Assembly: GCF_000724545.1 (NCBI RefSeq)
Contig: NZ_JHBV01000016.1
Location: 248,001 to 312,000, forward strand
Direction of reading: 5' to 3'
DNA: 64,000 nucleotides
Source of the DNA: Aureispira sp. CCB-QB1
GTDB lineage: Bacteria > Bacteroidota > Bacteroidia > Chitinophagales > Saprospiraceae
The notes beneath the pieces were generated by a model that was not told the DNA's origin, did not search any database, and saw only the letters and a program-made list of their open reading frames with translations. Of the stretch, positions 19,904-29,030 are shown in pieces. The first letter of the stretch is position 1; each line of letters starts with the position of its first letter. The position numbers and the translations under genes are program-made.

Positions 19904-19941
19904 AGTTGACAAAACTATAATAATATACGAAAAAGTCAACT
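19904..19941 (-). promoter_or_regulatory. Consensus promoter overlapped by an AGTTGAC/GTCAACT operator
   Basis: On the minus strand, TTG (19939-19937), a 19-nt spacer and TAGTTTTG (19917-19910) match the Bacteroidota consensus exactly. A 7-bp inverted repeat (AGTTGAC 19904-19910, GTCAACT 19935-19941) has centres 31 bp apart, about three helical turns, and its arms lie on the two promoter elements. This is the expected geometry for repression by the Xre protein encoded just downstream. Confidence 0.7.
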
Positions 19942-19978
19942 AAAAGTTAAGTTTCTGTAGTATTTTCGCAACAGCTCA

Positions 19979-20018
19979 AAAACAAAAAATCGGTAGAAAA
20001 AACTTTCCTACCGATTTA
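19979..20018 (-). terminator. Intrinsic terminator of thrS
   Basis: On the minus strand a 10-bp stem (AAATCGGTAG / CTACCGATTT, 20017-20008 and 19996-19987) is followed by a T-rich tail. It lies about 95 bp after the thrS stop codon. Confidence 0.75.
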
Positions 20019-20113
20019 TCAATTAAAACTATCTATTAGAGAATCCTTTCTTCATAAGTATTCCTAAAGCTCAATAACAGAACTTCTAAAGCGGAATAAA
20101 AAAGAAAAGCCCC

Positions 20114-22051
20114 CTATCCTTCTTGCTCTAACAAGCCATTGAAAAACTCAATAAAGTTCGGAATAGTCATGGCACCTTTATCGCCATCTTCTACCCCTTG
20201 CATACGAACAGAAACGGTCTCTCCTTCTACATCATTCCCCCCAACGATCAACATAATAGGCACCTTTTTCACTTCCGCATCTCTAATTTTGCGTTTCAGG
20301 GTTTCGTTTCTATCATCCATATACCCTCTAATGTCCTGAGCCTCCAATTTGTTTTTCACTTCATTGGCATAGCTGACAAATTTATCAGAGATTGGTAAAA
20401 TGGCGTATTGCTCAGGTGTTAACCACAATGGGAATTTCCCTGCTGTATGTTCTATTAAAACGGAAATAAAACGTTCCAATGAACCAAATGGCGCACGATG
20501 AATCATCACTGGGCGATGTTGAGCATTATCTGCTCCTGTATATTCTAACTCAAAACGCTCAGGCAAGTTATAATCTACCTGAATCGTTCCTAGTTGCCAA
20601 GAACGTCCCAAAGCATCACGAACCATGAAATCCAATTTAGGACCATAAAAAGCAGCTTCGCCTAATTCTGTTACCGTCTTTAAATCCAATTCTTGAGTTG
20701 CCTCTATAATTGCTCGTTCAGCAGCATCCCAATTTTCATTTGAACCGATGTACTTCTCTGGTTTTTCTGGATCACGCAAGGAAATTTGTGCTGTAAAATC
20801 ACTGAAGCCCATCTTACGAAAGACCAATAACGTCAAATTGAGCACTTCAATAAATTCATCTTTTAGTTGATCTACTGTACAGAACAAATGAGCATCATCT
20901 TGAGTAAAACAACGTACTCTAGACAAACCATGCAACTCACCACTTTGCTCATAGCGATATACTGTCCCAAATTCTGCGATTCTTAACGGCAACTCTTTGT
21001 AAGAATGCGGTTTGTGCGCATATATTTCACAATGATGAGGGCAGTTCATTGGTTTGAGCATAAACTCCTCCCCTTCCTTAGGTGTACTAATTGGTTGAAA
21101 ACTATCTTCTCCATACTTCTCATAATGCCCAGAAGTAATGTATAGATTTTTGTGTCCGATATGAGGAGTAGTTACCAATTGATAACCACGCTTAATTTGT
21201 TCTTTTGTCAAAAAGTCCTGCAATCTATTTCTTAGGGCAGTTCCCTTAGGCAACCAAATTGGCAGACCTGCTCCAACTTTTTCAGAAAACATAAACAGCT
21301 CCAATTCTTTTCCTAGCTTTCTATGATCACGTTGTTTAGCTTCCTCAATCATCTCCAAATACTCTTTCAACTCTTTTGCTTTTGGAAATGTAATTCCATA
21401 AACACGAGTCATTCTAGCATTTTCTTCATTGTTTTGCCAATAAGAGCCAGATACCTTTGTCAATTTGATAGCTTTGATAAAACCAGTATGTGGAATATGT
21501 GGTCCACGACACAAATCGGTAAATCCTCCTTGTTTGTAAAAAGTAATGGTTCCATCTTCCAACTTTTCTAGCAATTCCAGCTTGTATTCGTCTCCTTTCT
21601 CTGTAAAGTATTGAACAGCATCACTTTTACTAATCGGCTCTCTTAGGTATTCATTTTTTTGGCGCGCCAATTCTAACATTTTTTTCTCAATAGCTTCAAA
21701 ATCATTGCTAGATAAAGTTCGATCTCCCAAATCTATATCATAATAAAAGCCATTTTCAAGAGAAGGACCAGCCCCAAACTTAACCCCAGGGTACAAGGCT
21801 TCCAATGCTTCTGCCATTAGATGTGCCGAAGAATGCCAAAAAGTAGCCTTGCCATCATCATCACGGAAGGTTAACAATTGTATTGCTGCATCATTTTCAA
21901 TAGGACGAGTGGCATCCCATACTTCGCCATTTACTTTTACAGATAATACATTGCGTGCCAAGCCTTCACTAATTGATTTGGCAATGTCTAGTCCAGTTGC
22001 TCCTGACTCATACTTACGAACGCTGCCATCAGGAAGAGTAATGTTAATCAT
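20114..22051 (-). CDS. thrS: Threonine--tRNA ligase
   Basis: The enzyme charges tRNA-Thr in the cytoplasm. The 645-residue protein has the full bacterial layout: TGS domain (1-61), editing domain with HxxxH (His73, His77 in [11 protein letters not shown]), class II catalytic core with zinc-site motifs [10 protein letters not shown] and [13 protein letters not shown], and an anticodon-binding domain (about 540-645). Nothing is missing. The gene is alone with its own terminator. I see no T-box or operator-like leader upstream. Confidence 0.97.
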   Translation of the reverse strand: MINITLPDGSVRKYESGATGLDIAKSISEGLARNVLSVKVNGEVWDATRPIENDAAIQLLTFRDDDGKATFWHSSAHLMAEALEALYPGVKFGAGPSLENGFYYDIDLGDRTLSSNDFEAIEKKMLELARQKNEYLREPISKSDAVQYFTEKGDEYKLELLEKLEDGTITFYKQGGFTDLCRGPHIPHTGFIKAIKLTKVSGSYWQNNEENARMTRVYGITFPKAKELKEYLEMIEEAKQRDHRKLGKELELFMFSEKVGAGLPIWLPKGTALRNRLQDFLTKEQIKRGYQLVTTPHIGHKNLYITSGHYEKYGEDSFQPISTPKEGEEFMLKPMNCPHHCEIYAHKPHSYKELPLRIAEFGTVYRYEQSGELHGLSRVRCFTQDDAHLFCTVDQLKDEFIEVLNLTLLVFRKMGFSDFTAQISLRDPEKPEKYIGSNENWDAAERAIIEATQELDLKTVTELGEAAFYGPKLDFMVRDALGRSWQLGTIQVDYNLPERFELEYTGADNAQHRPVMIHRAPFGSLERFISVLIEHTAGKFPLWLTPEQYAILPISDKFVSYANEVKNKLEAQDIRGYMDDRNETLKRKIRDAEVKKVPIMLIVGGNDVEGETVSVRMQGVEDGDKGAMTIPNFIEFFNGLLEQEG

Positions 22052-22585
22052 TTTGATTTTTTTTGTTCCCCAGTATATTATAATACTTCGTGGCTTTTTT
22101 CATTTTTTACAAAAAATAAAAAACACCCTTACATCAATTTAATTATCAACCTTTTAAAGCGCTTAGCAATAAAAGCACATCTTGCGGATAATTCAACTGA
22201 TTCGATTTACTCCGTAGGCGCTTTACTTTTAGTTAGCTGTGCTGCTACTACGTGGTTTTCACGAAGTAATGATATTGGAGAATAGTTATAAATAAATTAA
22301 TAGAAACCGCTTTGATCTTTCCCCAAATACAAACATGGTTCTTGATCATTGCTTTCAATTGCCCAAAATAGGGAAATTATTATAATACACAACCACTCTT
22401 AAGCCATTTAAATTCAATAAATATGAGTTTTTTAATCTTAATTTTTTTCTTGTAACTTACACTCCAAACCCAACATAGGTTTTGTAGTTGGTCAAATACG
22501 GATTTTAAGGCTCTGTATATTCATTAATTTTTTTTGAACCATCTAATTTAGTCTTTGGGTGCGACTATATTTAATTTAATTAACA
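22052..22585. other. Divergent spacer between thrS and the TolB-TPR-AraC gene
   Basis: This 534-bp spacer holds a repeat module (22206-22270, listed separately). The rest is AT-rich, and I see no consensus promoter with correct spacing on either strand and no credible ORF. Confidence 0.4.
22206..22270. repeat. Interspersed repeat module, inverted orientation
   Basis: AGTTAGCTGTGCTGCTACTA (22231-22250) followed by CGTGGTTTTCACGAAGTAA is a diverged reverse-complement copy of the module at 7751-7789. TTTACTCCGT at 22206 resembles the TACTCCGTTGA terminus seen in other copies. Confidence 0.6.
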
Positions 22586-24394
22586 ATGACTATTCAAGAT
22601 AATTTCAATCCTCCTCAAAAATCAATTGCAGTACTGCCTTTTGTCAACATGAGTGCCAATCAAGAAAACGAGTACTTTAGTGATGGCATGACCGAAGAAA
22701 TTATCAATGCCTTGGCAAAAATCCCCAGCTTAAAAGTAACTTCTCGTACTTCTTCTTTCTTCTTCAAGAACAAAAACATTCCTATCGGTCAAATTGGGAA
22801 AGAATTAAATGTTTCCATTATTTTAGAAGGCAGTGTTCGTTTGGCAGGTAACTTAATGCGCATTACAGCTCAATTGATTGATGTTAGAGAGGATTTTCAT
22901 TTTTGGTCTGAGACCTTTGATCGTTCCACAGATCATATTTTTGCAGTGCAAGATGAAATCAGTTTGTTAATTGCCGATAAGTTGCGAGAACATTTAGGGC
23001 ATTTTGACATCAAAGAACACCTAATAGATGCTCCAAACCTCAGTACTAAGCATTATCAAATCTATTTAAAAAGCAGGTATTACATTTTAAAGATGACTGC
23101 TGTAGGGATCAACCAAGGTGTTAAAATGCTTCAAGAATTGTTAGCAACTCAACCACATTTTCCACAAGCATATTTAGGAATGCACTTGAGCTATACGTTA
23201 CTAGGAACCATTGGGCTAATCCCTGCTAATGAAGCTTTTTTGAAAGGGCAACCCTACTTAGAAAAAGCGATTGAATTATCCCCCAACTTAGCAGAGTGTC
23301 AGCTGCATTTAGCTTGGATGAGTTGTTTGCGGGAATGGAACTTTCCTCAAACCTATGTTCATATCAAAAAAGCATTGGACACCACTCCTACTGTCGAAGC
23401 ATACCAAACAATGACATCTATTTTAGTGGCAGAAGCGAAATTTAAAGCTGCGCTTCACTACATAGATACAGCTTTACAAATAGACCCTTTTTCGGGGATC
23501 AACTATCATTTAAAAGGATATATTTTCTACGCTCAAGAACATTACGAACAAGCCATAACGCATTTCCAAAAAAGCCTTCATTTCAATCCTAATTCCTCGG
23601 TTTCTATTTTGTATTGGGGGCAAGCCCTTTTATTAATGGGAAAATATCAAGAGGGCATGGCTTTCTTTGAAAATAGACCCAACGACAAAACAGGAGACAT
23701 ACAACGTCTAGGAGGCATCACATTAGCACATGCTGCCATGGGACATCGAGCCCAAGCAAAAGAAGGGATAAAAAAACTAGAAGCACTTCTAGAAACTGAT
23801 TTAATAGATCGTGCATCCAATTTACTTATTATTTGCCATGCTATGTTGGGCGAACAAGAAATGGCACTTCAGTATATCGAACAAGGCGTACAGCATCGTT
23901 TGCCTATGATGATTTATTTAAATATCGAACCTTGCCTAAAAGATCTTCGAAAATCGCCTCGTTTTCAAGCCTTGATGCAAACTGTCTTAGGGCAGCCTGT
24001 TGTTGTAACAGAAACGAAGAAAAAATATAAAAAGTCTTCTTTGAGTGAAGCAGAAAGCCTGTACTATTATAACAAACTTCAACAAATCATTTTAGAAGAA
24101 AAGCCTTTCTTACAAGCAAATTTGAGTCTTAGAGAGTTAGCTCAAATGCTCCAAATTCACCCCAATAAATTATCAGAATTGCTCAATGAGAAAATTGGTA
24201 AGAATTTCTCCGAATTTATTAATTATTATAGAGTAGAAACATTTAAAAAGTTAGCTCAATTACCCGAAAACAGTCACCTTTCCTTACTAGGACTTGCCTA
24301 TGAGAGTGGTTTTAATTCTAAAACAGCTTTTAATACTTTTTTTAAGAAAGAAACAGGAATGACTCCTAAAAACTATTTAAAACAATCTTCATGA
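22586..24394 (+). CDS. TolB-N/TPR/AraC-type regulator
   Basis: The 602-residue protein combines three parts. Residues 10-150 (KSIAVLPFVNMSA, EYFSDGMTEEIINALAKI, VSIILEGSVRLAGNLMRITA) match the TolB amino-terminal/FlgO-like domain seen in CadC-like and adenylate-cyclase-associated proteins. Residues about 155-470 are TPR repeats. Residues about 500-600 are an AraC-type double helix-turn-helix (LRELAQMLQIHPNKLSELLN, LLGLAYESGFNSKTAFNTFF, GMTPKNYL). It has no transmembrane segment, so it is a cytoplasmic transcription factor. The quinone-oxidoreductase-like gene downstream is a possible target, but a terminator separates the two. Confidence 0.85.
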   Translation: MTIQDNFNPPQKSIAVLPFVNMSANQENEYFSDGMTEEIINALAKIPSLKVTSRTSSFFFKNKNIPIGQIGKELNVSIILEGSVRLAGNLMRITAQLIDVREDFHFWSETFDRSTDHIFAVQDEISLLIADKLREHLGHFDIKEHLIDAPNLSTKHYQIYLKSRYYILKMTAVGINQGVKMLQELLATQPHFPQAYLGMHLSYTLLGTIGLIPANEAFLKGQPYLEKAIELSPNLAECQLHLAWMSCLREWNFPQTYVHIKKALDTTPTVEAYQTMTSILVAEAKFKAALHYIDTALQIDPFSGINYHLKGYIFYAQEHYEQAITHFQKSLHFNPNSSVSILYWGQALLLMGKYQEGMAFFENRPNDKTGDIQRLGGITLAHAAMGHRAQAKEGIKKLEALLETDLIDRASNLLIICHAMLGEQEMALQYIEQGVQHRLPMMIYLNIEPCLKDLRKSPRFQALMQTVLGQPVVVTETKKKYKKSSLSEAESLYYYNKLQQIILEEKPFLQANLSLRELAQMLQIHPNKLSELLNEKIGKNFSEFINYYRVETFKKLAQLPENSHLSLLGLAYESGFNSKTAFNTFFKKETGMTPKNYLKQSS

Positions 24395-24421
24395 CCTTGG
24401 TTCTCACCAACTAATTTTTAG

Positions 24422-24461
24422 GCAATTCGTTCGCATTTATAATCTCGAACGATTGCTTTTT
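24422..24461 (+). terminator. Intrinsic terminator after the TolB-TPR-AraC gene
   Basis: The imperfect stem GCAATTCGTTCG (24422-24433) pairs with CGAACGATTGC (24446-24456) with one bulged base and is followed by TTTTT. Confidence 0.65.
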
Positions 24462-24479
24462 CAAACTCCACTACATTTG
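24453..24479 (+). promoter_or_regulatory. Possible promoter of the quinone-oxidoreductase-like gene
   Basis: TACATTTG (24472-24479) matches the -7 consensus TAnnTTTG. A TTG lies at 24453-24455, but the 16-nt spacer is shorter than usual. If used, transcription begins after the in-frame GTG at 24479, which favours a start codon at 24512 or 24527. Confidence 0.35.
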
Positions 24480-24511
24480 TGTTATCAAATTTACTTACAA
24501 AAAATAGTATC

Positions 24512-25501
24512 ATGACAAACACAACTATGAAAGCAATTGTCTGCCATCAATATGGAGGTCCCGAAATTTTAGAATATACAGAAGTTGCCCTACCTAAATT
24601 ACAAGACAATGAAATTCTTATTCAGATTAAAGCAACGGCTGTAACGGCAGCTAGTATTTTTATGCGAACAGGAAAACCTTACTTTGGAAGACTATTTACT
24701 GGTCTAACCAAACCCAAATTAGCAATTCCTGGTACTGACTTGGCAGGCGAGGTGATAGCCATTGGAAAATCAGTTCAACAATACGCAATTGGGGATAAAG
24801 TAATGGCTGCTACAGATTTAAACTGTGGTGCTTACGCAGAATACATTTGTTTGCCAGAAGATAGTCTGGTTGTCAAGCAACCACACAATATGACCGCAGC
24901 TGAAGCCACAGGCATGATTGACGGTGCCTCTACCGCCTTATCTTTTTTTAGAGATACAATACAATTAAAAGCAGGGCAAAAAGTCTTAATTAATGGGGCT
25001 TCGGGGAGTATCGGTACAGCAGCCGTGCAATTGGCAAAATACTTCGACACAGAAGTAACAGCAGTTTGTAGTGGCAAAAATGAAGCCCTAGTTCGTTCTC
25101 TAGGAGCCGATTTTGTCATTGATTATACTCAAAAAGATTTTACCAAGCAACCTACAAAATACGATGTCATTTTTGATACCGTCGGTAAGCTTAGTTTTTC
25201 TAAGAGTAAAAAAGCACTAAAGCAACAAGGCGTATTTTTAACTCCTGTGCTATCTATGGCGGGTATGATGCAGATGCTCATAGGTAACCTCTTTCGTCAA
25301 AAGAAACTCAAATTCTCGGCTACTGGACTTCGATCAGAAGCACTACGCAAAAAAGATTTGTTGTTTTTAAAAGATTTAATTGAAGCGGGGAAACTGAAAA
25401 CCGTTATTGATCGAGAATATACTTTAAGTGAGATGCAAGCAGCCCATCGTTATGTCGAAACAGGGCATAAAGTTGGCAATGTCGTCGTTGTATTTAAATA
25501 A
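24512..25501 (+). CDS. NAD(P)-dependent alcohol dehydrogenase / quinone oxidoreductase-like (MDR superfamily)
   Basis: The protein has the medium-chain dehydrogenase/reductase fold: a GroES-like N-terminal half (MKAIVCHQYGGPEILEYTEV, IPGTDLAGEVIAIGK, YAIGDKVMA) and a Rossmann half with VLINGASGSIGTAAVQLAKY. The catalytic-zinc Cys ligand of alcohol dehydrogenases is not evident, so it is more like the zinc-free quinone oxidoreductases. It should reduce a quinone or enone with NAD(P)H; the substrate is unknown. I choose the ATG at 24512 (329 residues). The ATG at 24527 is also possible and begins exactly at the conserved MKAIVCHQYG. An upstream GTG (24479) lies in the promoter region. Confidence 0.85.
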   Translation: MTNTTMKAIVCHQYGGPEILEYTEVALPKLQDNEILIQIKATAVTAASIFMRTGKPYFGRLFTGLTKPKLAIPGTDLAGEVIAIGKSVQQYAIGDKVMAATDLNCGAYAEYICLPEDSLVVKQPHNMTAAEATGMIDGASTALSFFRDTIQLKAGQKVLINGASGSIGTAAVQLAKYFDTEVTAVCSGKNEALVRSLGADFVIDYTQKDFTKQPTKYDVIFDTVGKLSFSKSKKALKQQGVFLTPVLSMAGMMQMLIGNLFRQKKLKFSATGLRSEALRKKDLLFLKDLIEAGKLKTVIDREYTLSEMQAAHRYVETGHKVGNVVVVFK

Positions 25502-25734
25502 TGATTCTAAGACAAGTCTTTCTTAATATACCTTTTTAACTTTTTCTAACTAAAAAACCTATCCATCACTCCAACTTTTCTCTTTTGTCGATAATTTTCT
25601 ATCATACATCCCATTTATTCTAAAAAATGAACTTCTAATCCCCTTTCTAATGTATATAGCTATACTTGGTATCATAAAAAAAACAAACTACTGCTTTGTT
25701 CAATTATTTTTTAACGAAATATTTTTTTCTCAAA

Positions 25735-26391
25735 ATGGACTTACAAATTTCTCCCTATCCTGGCTCATTTCTTCTTGCAAAAATGAATCCTTCAGAAAAA
25801 ATTATTACAGAAAAGGGAGTGCTAATTTCTTGTAATGGGAGATACCACCAAGAAAATAAAATCGAAGCACGAGGTGTTAAAAATTGGTTGGCAACAGCTT
25901 TTGGTAAGAGTCTGATTTATAATATGTATACGGCTCAAGAATCGGTTCAATTCATATTTGCCCCCAAAAACAATGCAGAACTATTTTCTTTAGATATTAA
26001 TGCTCAATGCCCTGTTTTATTTGACCCTCAATCGCACTTTGCTAGAACCACTGGTTTGGATATTGAACTTGCCAAACAAGATTGGAAAAGTGCGCTCAAC
26101 GATGGTCTAAAATTACGTACAAAAGGTAAGGGAAACTTAATCTTAAAGGGACATGGAACCATCTTAGAGCAAACTATTAACACACAGAAACCCATCTATA
26201 TAGATGAAAGTGCTTTGGTAGCTTTTGAAGCATCTCTTAGTCTAAAAACAATTTCTAAAAGCATTAAAGAGACCCTAACTAGTGGCGAAGGATTTTTGTG
26301 CCAAGTAACAGGAAGTGGCAAAATATGGTTGCAAACTCGTACAGCTGGAGAGAGTTCTGGCGGAAGCGGCGTGGTCAGCAATCTATTTTAA
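25735..26391 (+). CDS. AIM24 family protein (TIGR00266-like)
   Basis: The start is taken at the ATG at 25735 (MDLQISPYPGSFLLAKMNPS), 218 residues; an in-frame TTG at 25696 would add a hydrophobic stretch not expected in the family. The protein is mostly beta strands with a Gly-rich end (TAGESSGGSGVVSNLF). Features such as NPSEKIITEKGVLISCNG and the penultimate SGKIWLQTR fit the AIM24/TIGR00266 family of double-psi or trimeric beta-roll proteins, whose bacterial role is unclear. It is probably cytoplasmic and stands alone. Confidence 0.75.
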   Translation: MDLQISPYPGSFLLAKMNPSEKIITEKGVLISCNGRYHQENKIEARGVKNWLATAFGKSLIYNMYTAQESVQFIFAPKNNAELFSLDINAQCPVLFDPQSHFARTTGLDIELAKQDWKSALNDGLKLRTKGKGNLILKGHGTILEQTINTQKPIYIDESALVAFEASLSLKTISKSIKETLTSGEGFLCQVTGSGKIWLQTRTAGESSGGSGVVSNLF

Positions 26392-26445
26392 TTAACATCC
26401 TATTTTTTATCATTTTTTTACTTCAATTAATCTTATTTACCTTAA

Positions 26446-27420
26446 ATGAAACGAACATTTATACTAACCATTCTATGCCTAACAACATCCATTCTTCAAG
26501 CGCAAACCCCTCGCATTATTAGCAAAAACAAAGTTGATTGGAAACAATTTCCGAAACTATATACAGATATTAACAAAGAGCAATTTATCAAACCTTTTAG
26601 TGCTCTTTCAGAGGTTGATGTCGAAGAAATAACCTACTGGAGCGATAGTTTAAAAATTGAAGCCTTTGCCGCCATCCCCAAAAAAGAAGGGAAATATCCT
26701 GTTATCATCTATAACCGAGGAGGAAATAGGGATTTTGGAGCCTTGCAACTGCTTAAGGGAAAATTTAAATACCCTGTGGCTTACTTTTTTACGCAATTGG
26801 CAAAAGAAGGGTATATTGTCATTGGGTGTAACTACAGAGGTTGTGGCAAAAGTGAAGGAAAAGATGAATTTGGTGGAAACGATGTCAATGATGTCTTGAA
26901 CTTAATTGAGGTATTAAAAGAAATTCCTCAAGCCGACGTTTCTCGAATTGGTATGTATGGCTGGAGCCGTGGTGGCATGATGACCTATCTTGCGCTAACT
27001 AAAACCAATCAAATCAAGGCAGCAGTAGTAGGTGGAGCTCCTACCGACAATATGGCTATTGAGCGCCCTATGATGGAAACGGGTGTCTATGCTGAATTAA
27101 TCCCTAATTACTGGAAAAACAAAGATGTTGAACTAAAAAAACGCTCAGCTTGCCATTTTGCTGAACAGTTTTCTAAAGAGGTTCCTATTTTAATTCTACA
27201 TGGTAATGCTGACTGGCGTGTAAAATCTACACACGCTTTAAAGCTTGCCTTGGAATTAGACAAGTACCGTGTTCCATATCGTTTAAAAATATTTGAGGGA
27301 GGAGATCATGGTTTGGGTGCTTTTAGACCAGAGGTTAATAAAGAAGTTTTATCATGGTTTGAGCGATTTTTAAAAAACAACGAACCTGTTCCCAATATGG
27401 TATCTCCCAACAAAGAATAA
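26446..27420 (+). CDS. Secreted alpha/beta-hydrolase of the prolyl-oligopeptidase (S9) type
   Basis: The 324-residue protein has a signal peptide (1-20, ending LQAQ). The hydrolase domain shows a complete catalytic triad: Ser174 (GWSRGG), Asp257 (HGNADWRV) and His289 (GGDHGLG). There is also an NYRGCGKSEG loop and RGGNRDFG near the oxyanion site. It resembles the catalytic domain of S9 peptidases without the beta-propeller, so it may be a peptidase or an esterase acting in the periplasm. There is no T9SS domain. A terminator follows, shared with the convergent Cys-rich peptide gene. Confidence 0.85.
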   Translation: MKRTFILTILCLTTSILQAQTPRIISKNKVDWKQFPKLYTDINKEQFIKPFSALSEVDVEEITYWSDSLKIEAFAAIPKKEGKYPVIIYNRGGNRDFGALQLLKGKFKYPVAYFFTQLAKEGYIVIGCNYRGCGKSEGKDEFGGNDVNDVLNLIEVLKEIPQADVSRIGMYGWSRGGMMTYLALTKTNQIKAAVVGGAPTDNMAIERPMMETGVYAELIPNYWKNKDVELKKRSACHFAEQFSKEVPILILHGNADWRVKSTHALKLALELDKYRVPYRLKIFEGGDHGLGAFRPEVNKEVLSWFERFLKNNEPVPNMVSPNKE

Positions 27421-27474
27421 AAGCGTCTGGTATTGGAGTGTATAGCACTACTTTTATTCAAAAATAAAGGAAGA

Positions 27475-27507
27475 AGAGATGGTAGGTAAACTACCATCTC
27501 TTTTTTT
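27475..27507. terminator. Terminator between the S9-type hydrolase and the Cys-rich peptide gene
   Basis: AGAGATGGTAG / CTACCATCTCT (27475-27485 and 27491-27501) forms an 11-bp stem with a 5-nt loop. A T-run follows on the plus strand, and A-rich sequence lies on the other side, so it may work in both directions. Confidence 0.8.
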
Positions 27508-27515
27508 AATTTGTT

Positions 27516-27695
27516 TTACTTACAACAATTGGGGATGCAAAAAGTACCTTCTCCTTTGCAACAATCTTGCTGATTCGTACAACAATTAGGCACACATTCA
27601 CTTTGCCCACAACATGATGTATTGTTCTTTGCTGCAAAGGCGGTTCCTATTGCTAATAATAATGTTGTTCCAGTGATCAAATAAATTGCTTTCAT
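27516..27695 (-). CDS. Exported Cys-rich small protein
   Basis: The start is the ATG at 27695 (MKAIYLITGTTLLLAIGTAF), 59 residues; the upstream TTG at 27728 adds residues ahead of a good signal peptide and is unlikely. After the signal peptide (about 1-22) the mature part of some 37 residues has ten Cys, mostly as CC pairs, in two related units: CCGQSECVPNCC and CCKGEGTFCIPNCC. This spacing suggests either a compact disulfide-bonded peptide or a metal-binding peptide in the periplasm. I do not recognise a named family. Confidence 0.6.
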   Translation of the reverse strand: MKAIYLITGTTLLLAIGTAFAAKNNTSCCGQSECVPNCCTNQQDCCKGEGTFCIPNCCK

Positions 27696-27890
27696 AATAA
27701 AAATTAGTTTGTGTTGTTCTTTCAACAACCTGTTTTGAATTAAATAACAACTTACTAGACGACAATTTTTGAGAAAGACGCAATTGTTATTTTTTTCTTC
27801 TAAATTTTTATTTGTAGCTTTAACCGCTATACACGATGCTGTGTTTTAGCAAATTATTGAATTGAATAACTTATAATATTCTTACTCTAT

Positions 27891-28931
27891 ATGCTAATTG
27901 AATCAGATATCAAATTAGGTTTTAAAGACGTCATGTTTCGACCTAAACGCTCCACTCTAAAATCTCGATCAGAGGTTACTTTGCAACGTGAATTTTCTTT
28001 TTTAAACAGTCGCATCTACTGGAAAGGTGTTCCTATTATTGCTGCCAATATGGATACTGTAGGAACCTTTGAGATGGCACAAGCCCTAAGTCAAGCACAG
28101 TTAATTACAGCGATACACAAACATTATACAATACAACAATGGGCAAATTTCATGCAACATAGCAGCCCTTCTATTGTTGACTATATTGCTGTTAGCACTG
28201 GAACTGGAAAAAAAGATGCTGAAAAGTTAGATCATCTTTTGCAAGAGCATACTGCCTTAAAATTTATTTGCATTGATGTTGCCAACGGTTATTCTCAGCA
28301 CTTCGTAGATTTTGTAAAAAAGACTAGAGACAAATACCCTGATAAAGTAATACTTGCAGGTAATGTTGTCACAGGGGAAATGGTAGAAGAATTGCTGCTC
28401 TCTGGTGCCGATGTAATTAAAGTAGGTATCGGTCCTGGTTCTGTCTGTACAACTCGAGTTAAAACAGGAGTAGGCTATCCACAACTTTCAGCCGTTATTG
28501 AATGTGCAGACGCTGCTCATGGATTGGGTGGACAAATTATTTCTGATGGAGGCTGTAAAATTCCAGGTGATATTGCCAAAGCTTTTGGAGGAGGTGCCGA
28601 TTTTGTAATGCTAGGTGGTATGCTAGCTGGTCATGATGAGAGCGGAGGCGAGACGGTTACAGAAGCCGATAAATCTTTCAAATTGTTTTATGGAATGAGT
28701 TCGGAAACTGCCATGAACAAACATTCGGGTGGTGTAGCAGAATATCGAGCTTCTGAAGGAAAAACAGTCAAAATTCCTTATCGTGGTGCTGTTAATGCGA
28801 CTGTTCAAGATATTCTAGGGAGTTTACGCTCTACTTGTACTTATGTCGGAGCCAGAAGGCTAAAAGAATTGACCAAACGTACCACGTTTATACGAGTACA
28901 AGAACAACACAATACTATTTTCTCCAAGTAG
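27891..28931 (+). CDS. guaC: GMP reductase
   Basis: The enzyme reduces GMP to IMP with NADPH, allowing guanine nucleotides to be recycled to adenine nucleotides. The 346-residue protein matches GMP reductases from end to end: [20 protein letters not shown] at the N-terminus, the catalytic Cys loop [20 protein letters not shown], the phosphate-binding [20 protein letters not shown], and [19 protein letters not shown] in the C-terminal flap. It lacks the CBS domains of IMP dehydrogenase, and its length is typical for guaC. Confidence 0.95.
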   Translation: MLIESDIKLGFKDVMFRPKRSTLKSRSEVTLQREFSFLNSRIYWKGVPIIAANMDTVGTFEMAQALSQAQLITAIHKHYTIQQWANFMQHSSPSIVDYIAVSTGTGKKDAEKLDHLLQEHTALKFICIDVANGYSQHFVDFVKKTRDKYPDKVILAGNVVTGEMVEELLLSGADVIKVGIGPGSVCTTRVKTGVGYPQLSAVIECADAAHGLGGQIISDGGCKIPGDIAKAFGGGADFVMLGGMLAGHDESGGETVTEADKSFKLFYGMSSETAMNKHSGGVAEYRASEGKTVKIPYRGAVNATVQDILGSLRSTCTYVGARRLKELTKRTTFIRVQEQHNTIFSK

Positions 28932-28974
28932 TTGTTTTATGCTAACTTCAGAATATGAAGTTCTAACTCGTTCC

Positions 28975-29018
28975 AATATTGAATGCTTCTTTTGACCTTG
29001 AAGCATTCAATATTTTTT
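28975..29018. terminator. Terminator between convergent guaC and zupT-like genes
   Basis: The 15-bp perfect stem AATATTGAATGCTTC / GAAGCATTCAATATT (28975-28989 and 29000-29014) is followed by Ts on the plus strand. Confidence 0.85.
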
Positions 29019-29030
29019 TCCTATAGTTTT

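Noticed and set aside
18839-19939. Longer reading of the Xre/ImmA gene starting at 19939
   Set aside because: That start would lie within the promoter itself; the ATG at 19888 begins right at the HTH domain.
22052-22205. T-box or structured leader upstream of thrS
   Set aside because: I could not find a T-box motif or an operator-like anticodon hairpin, and T-boxes are not typical of Bacteroidota.
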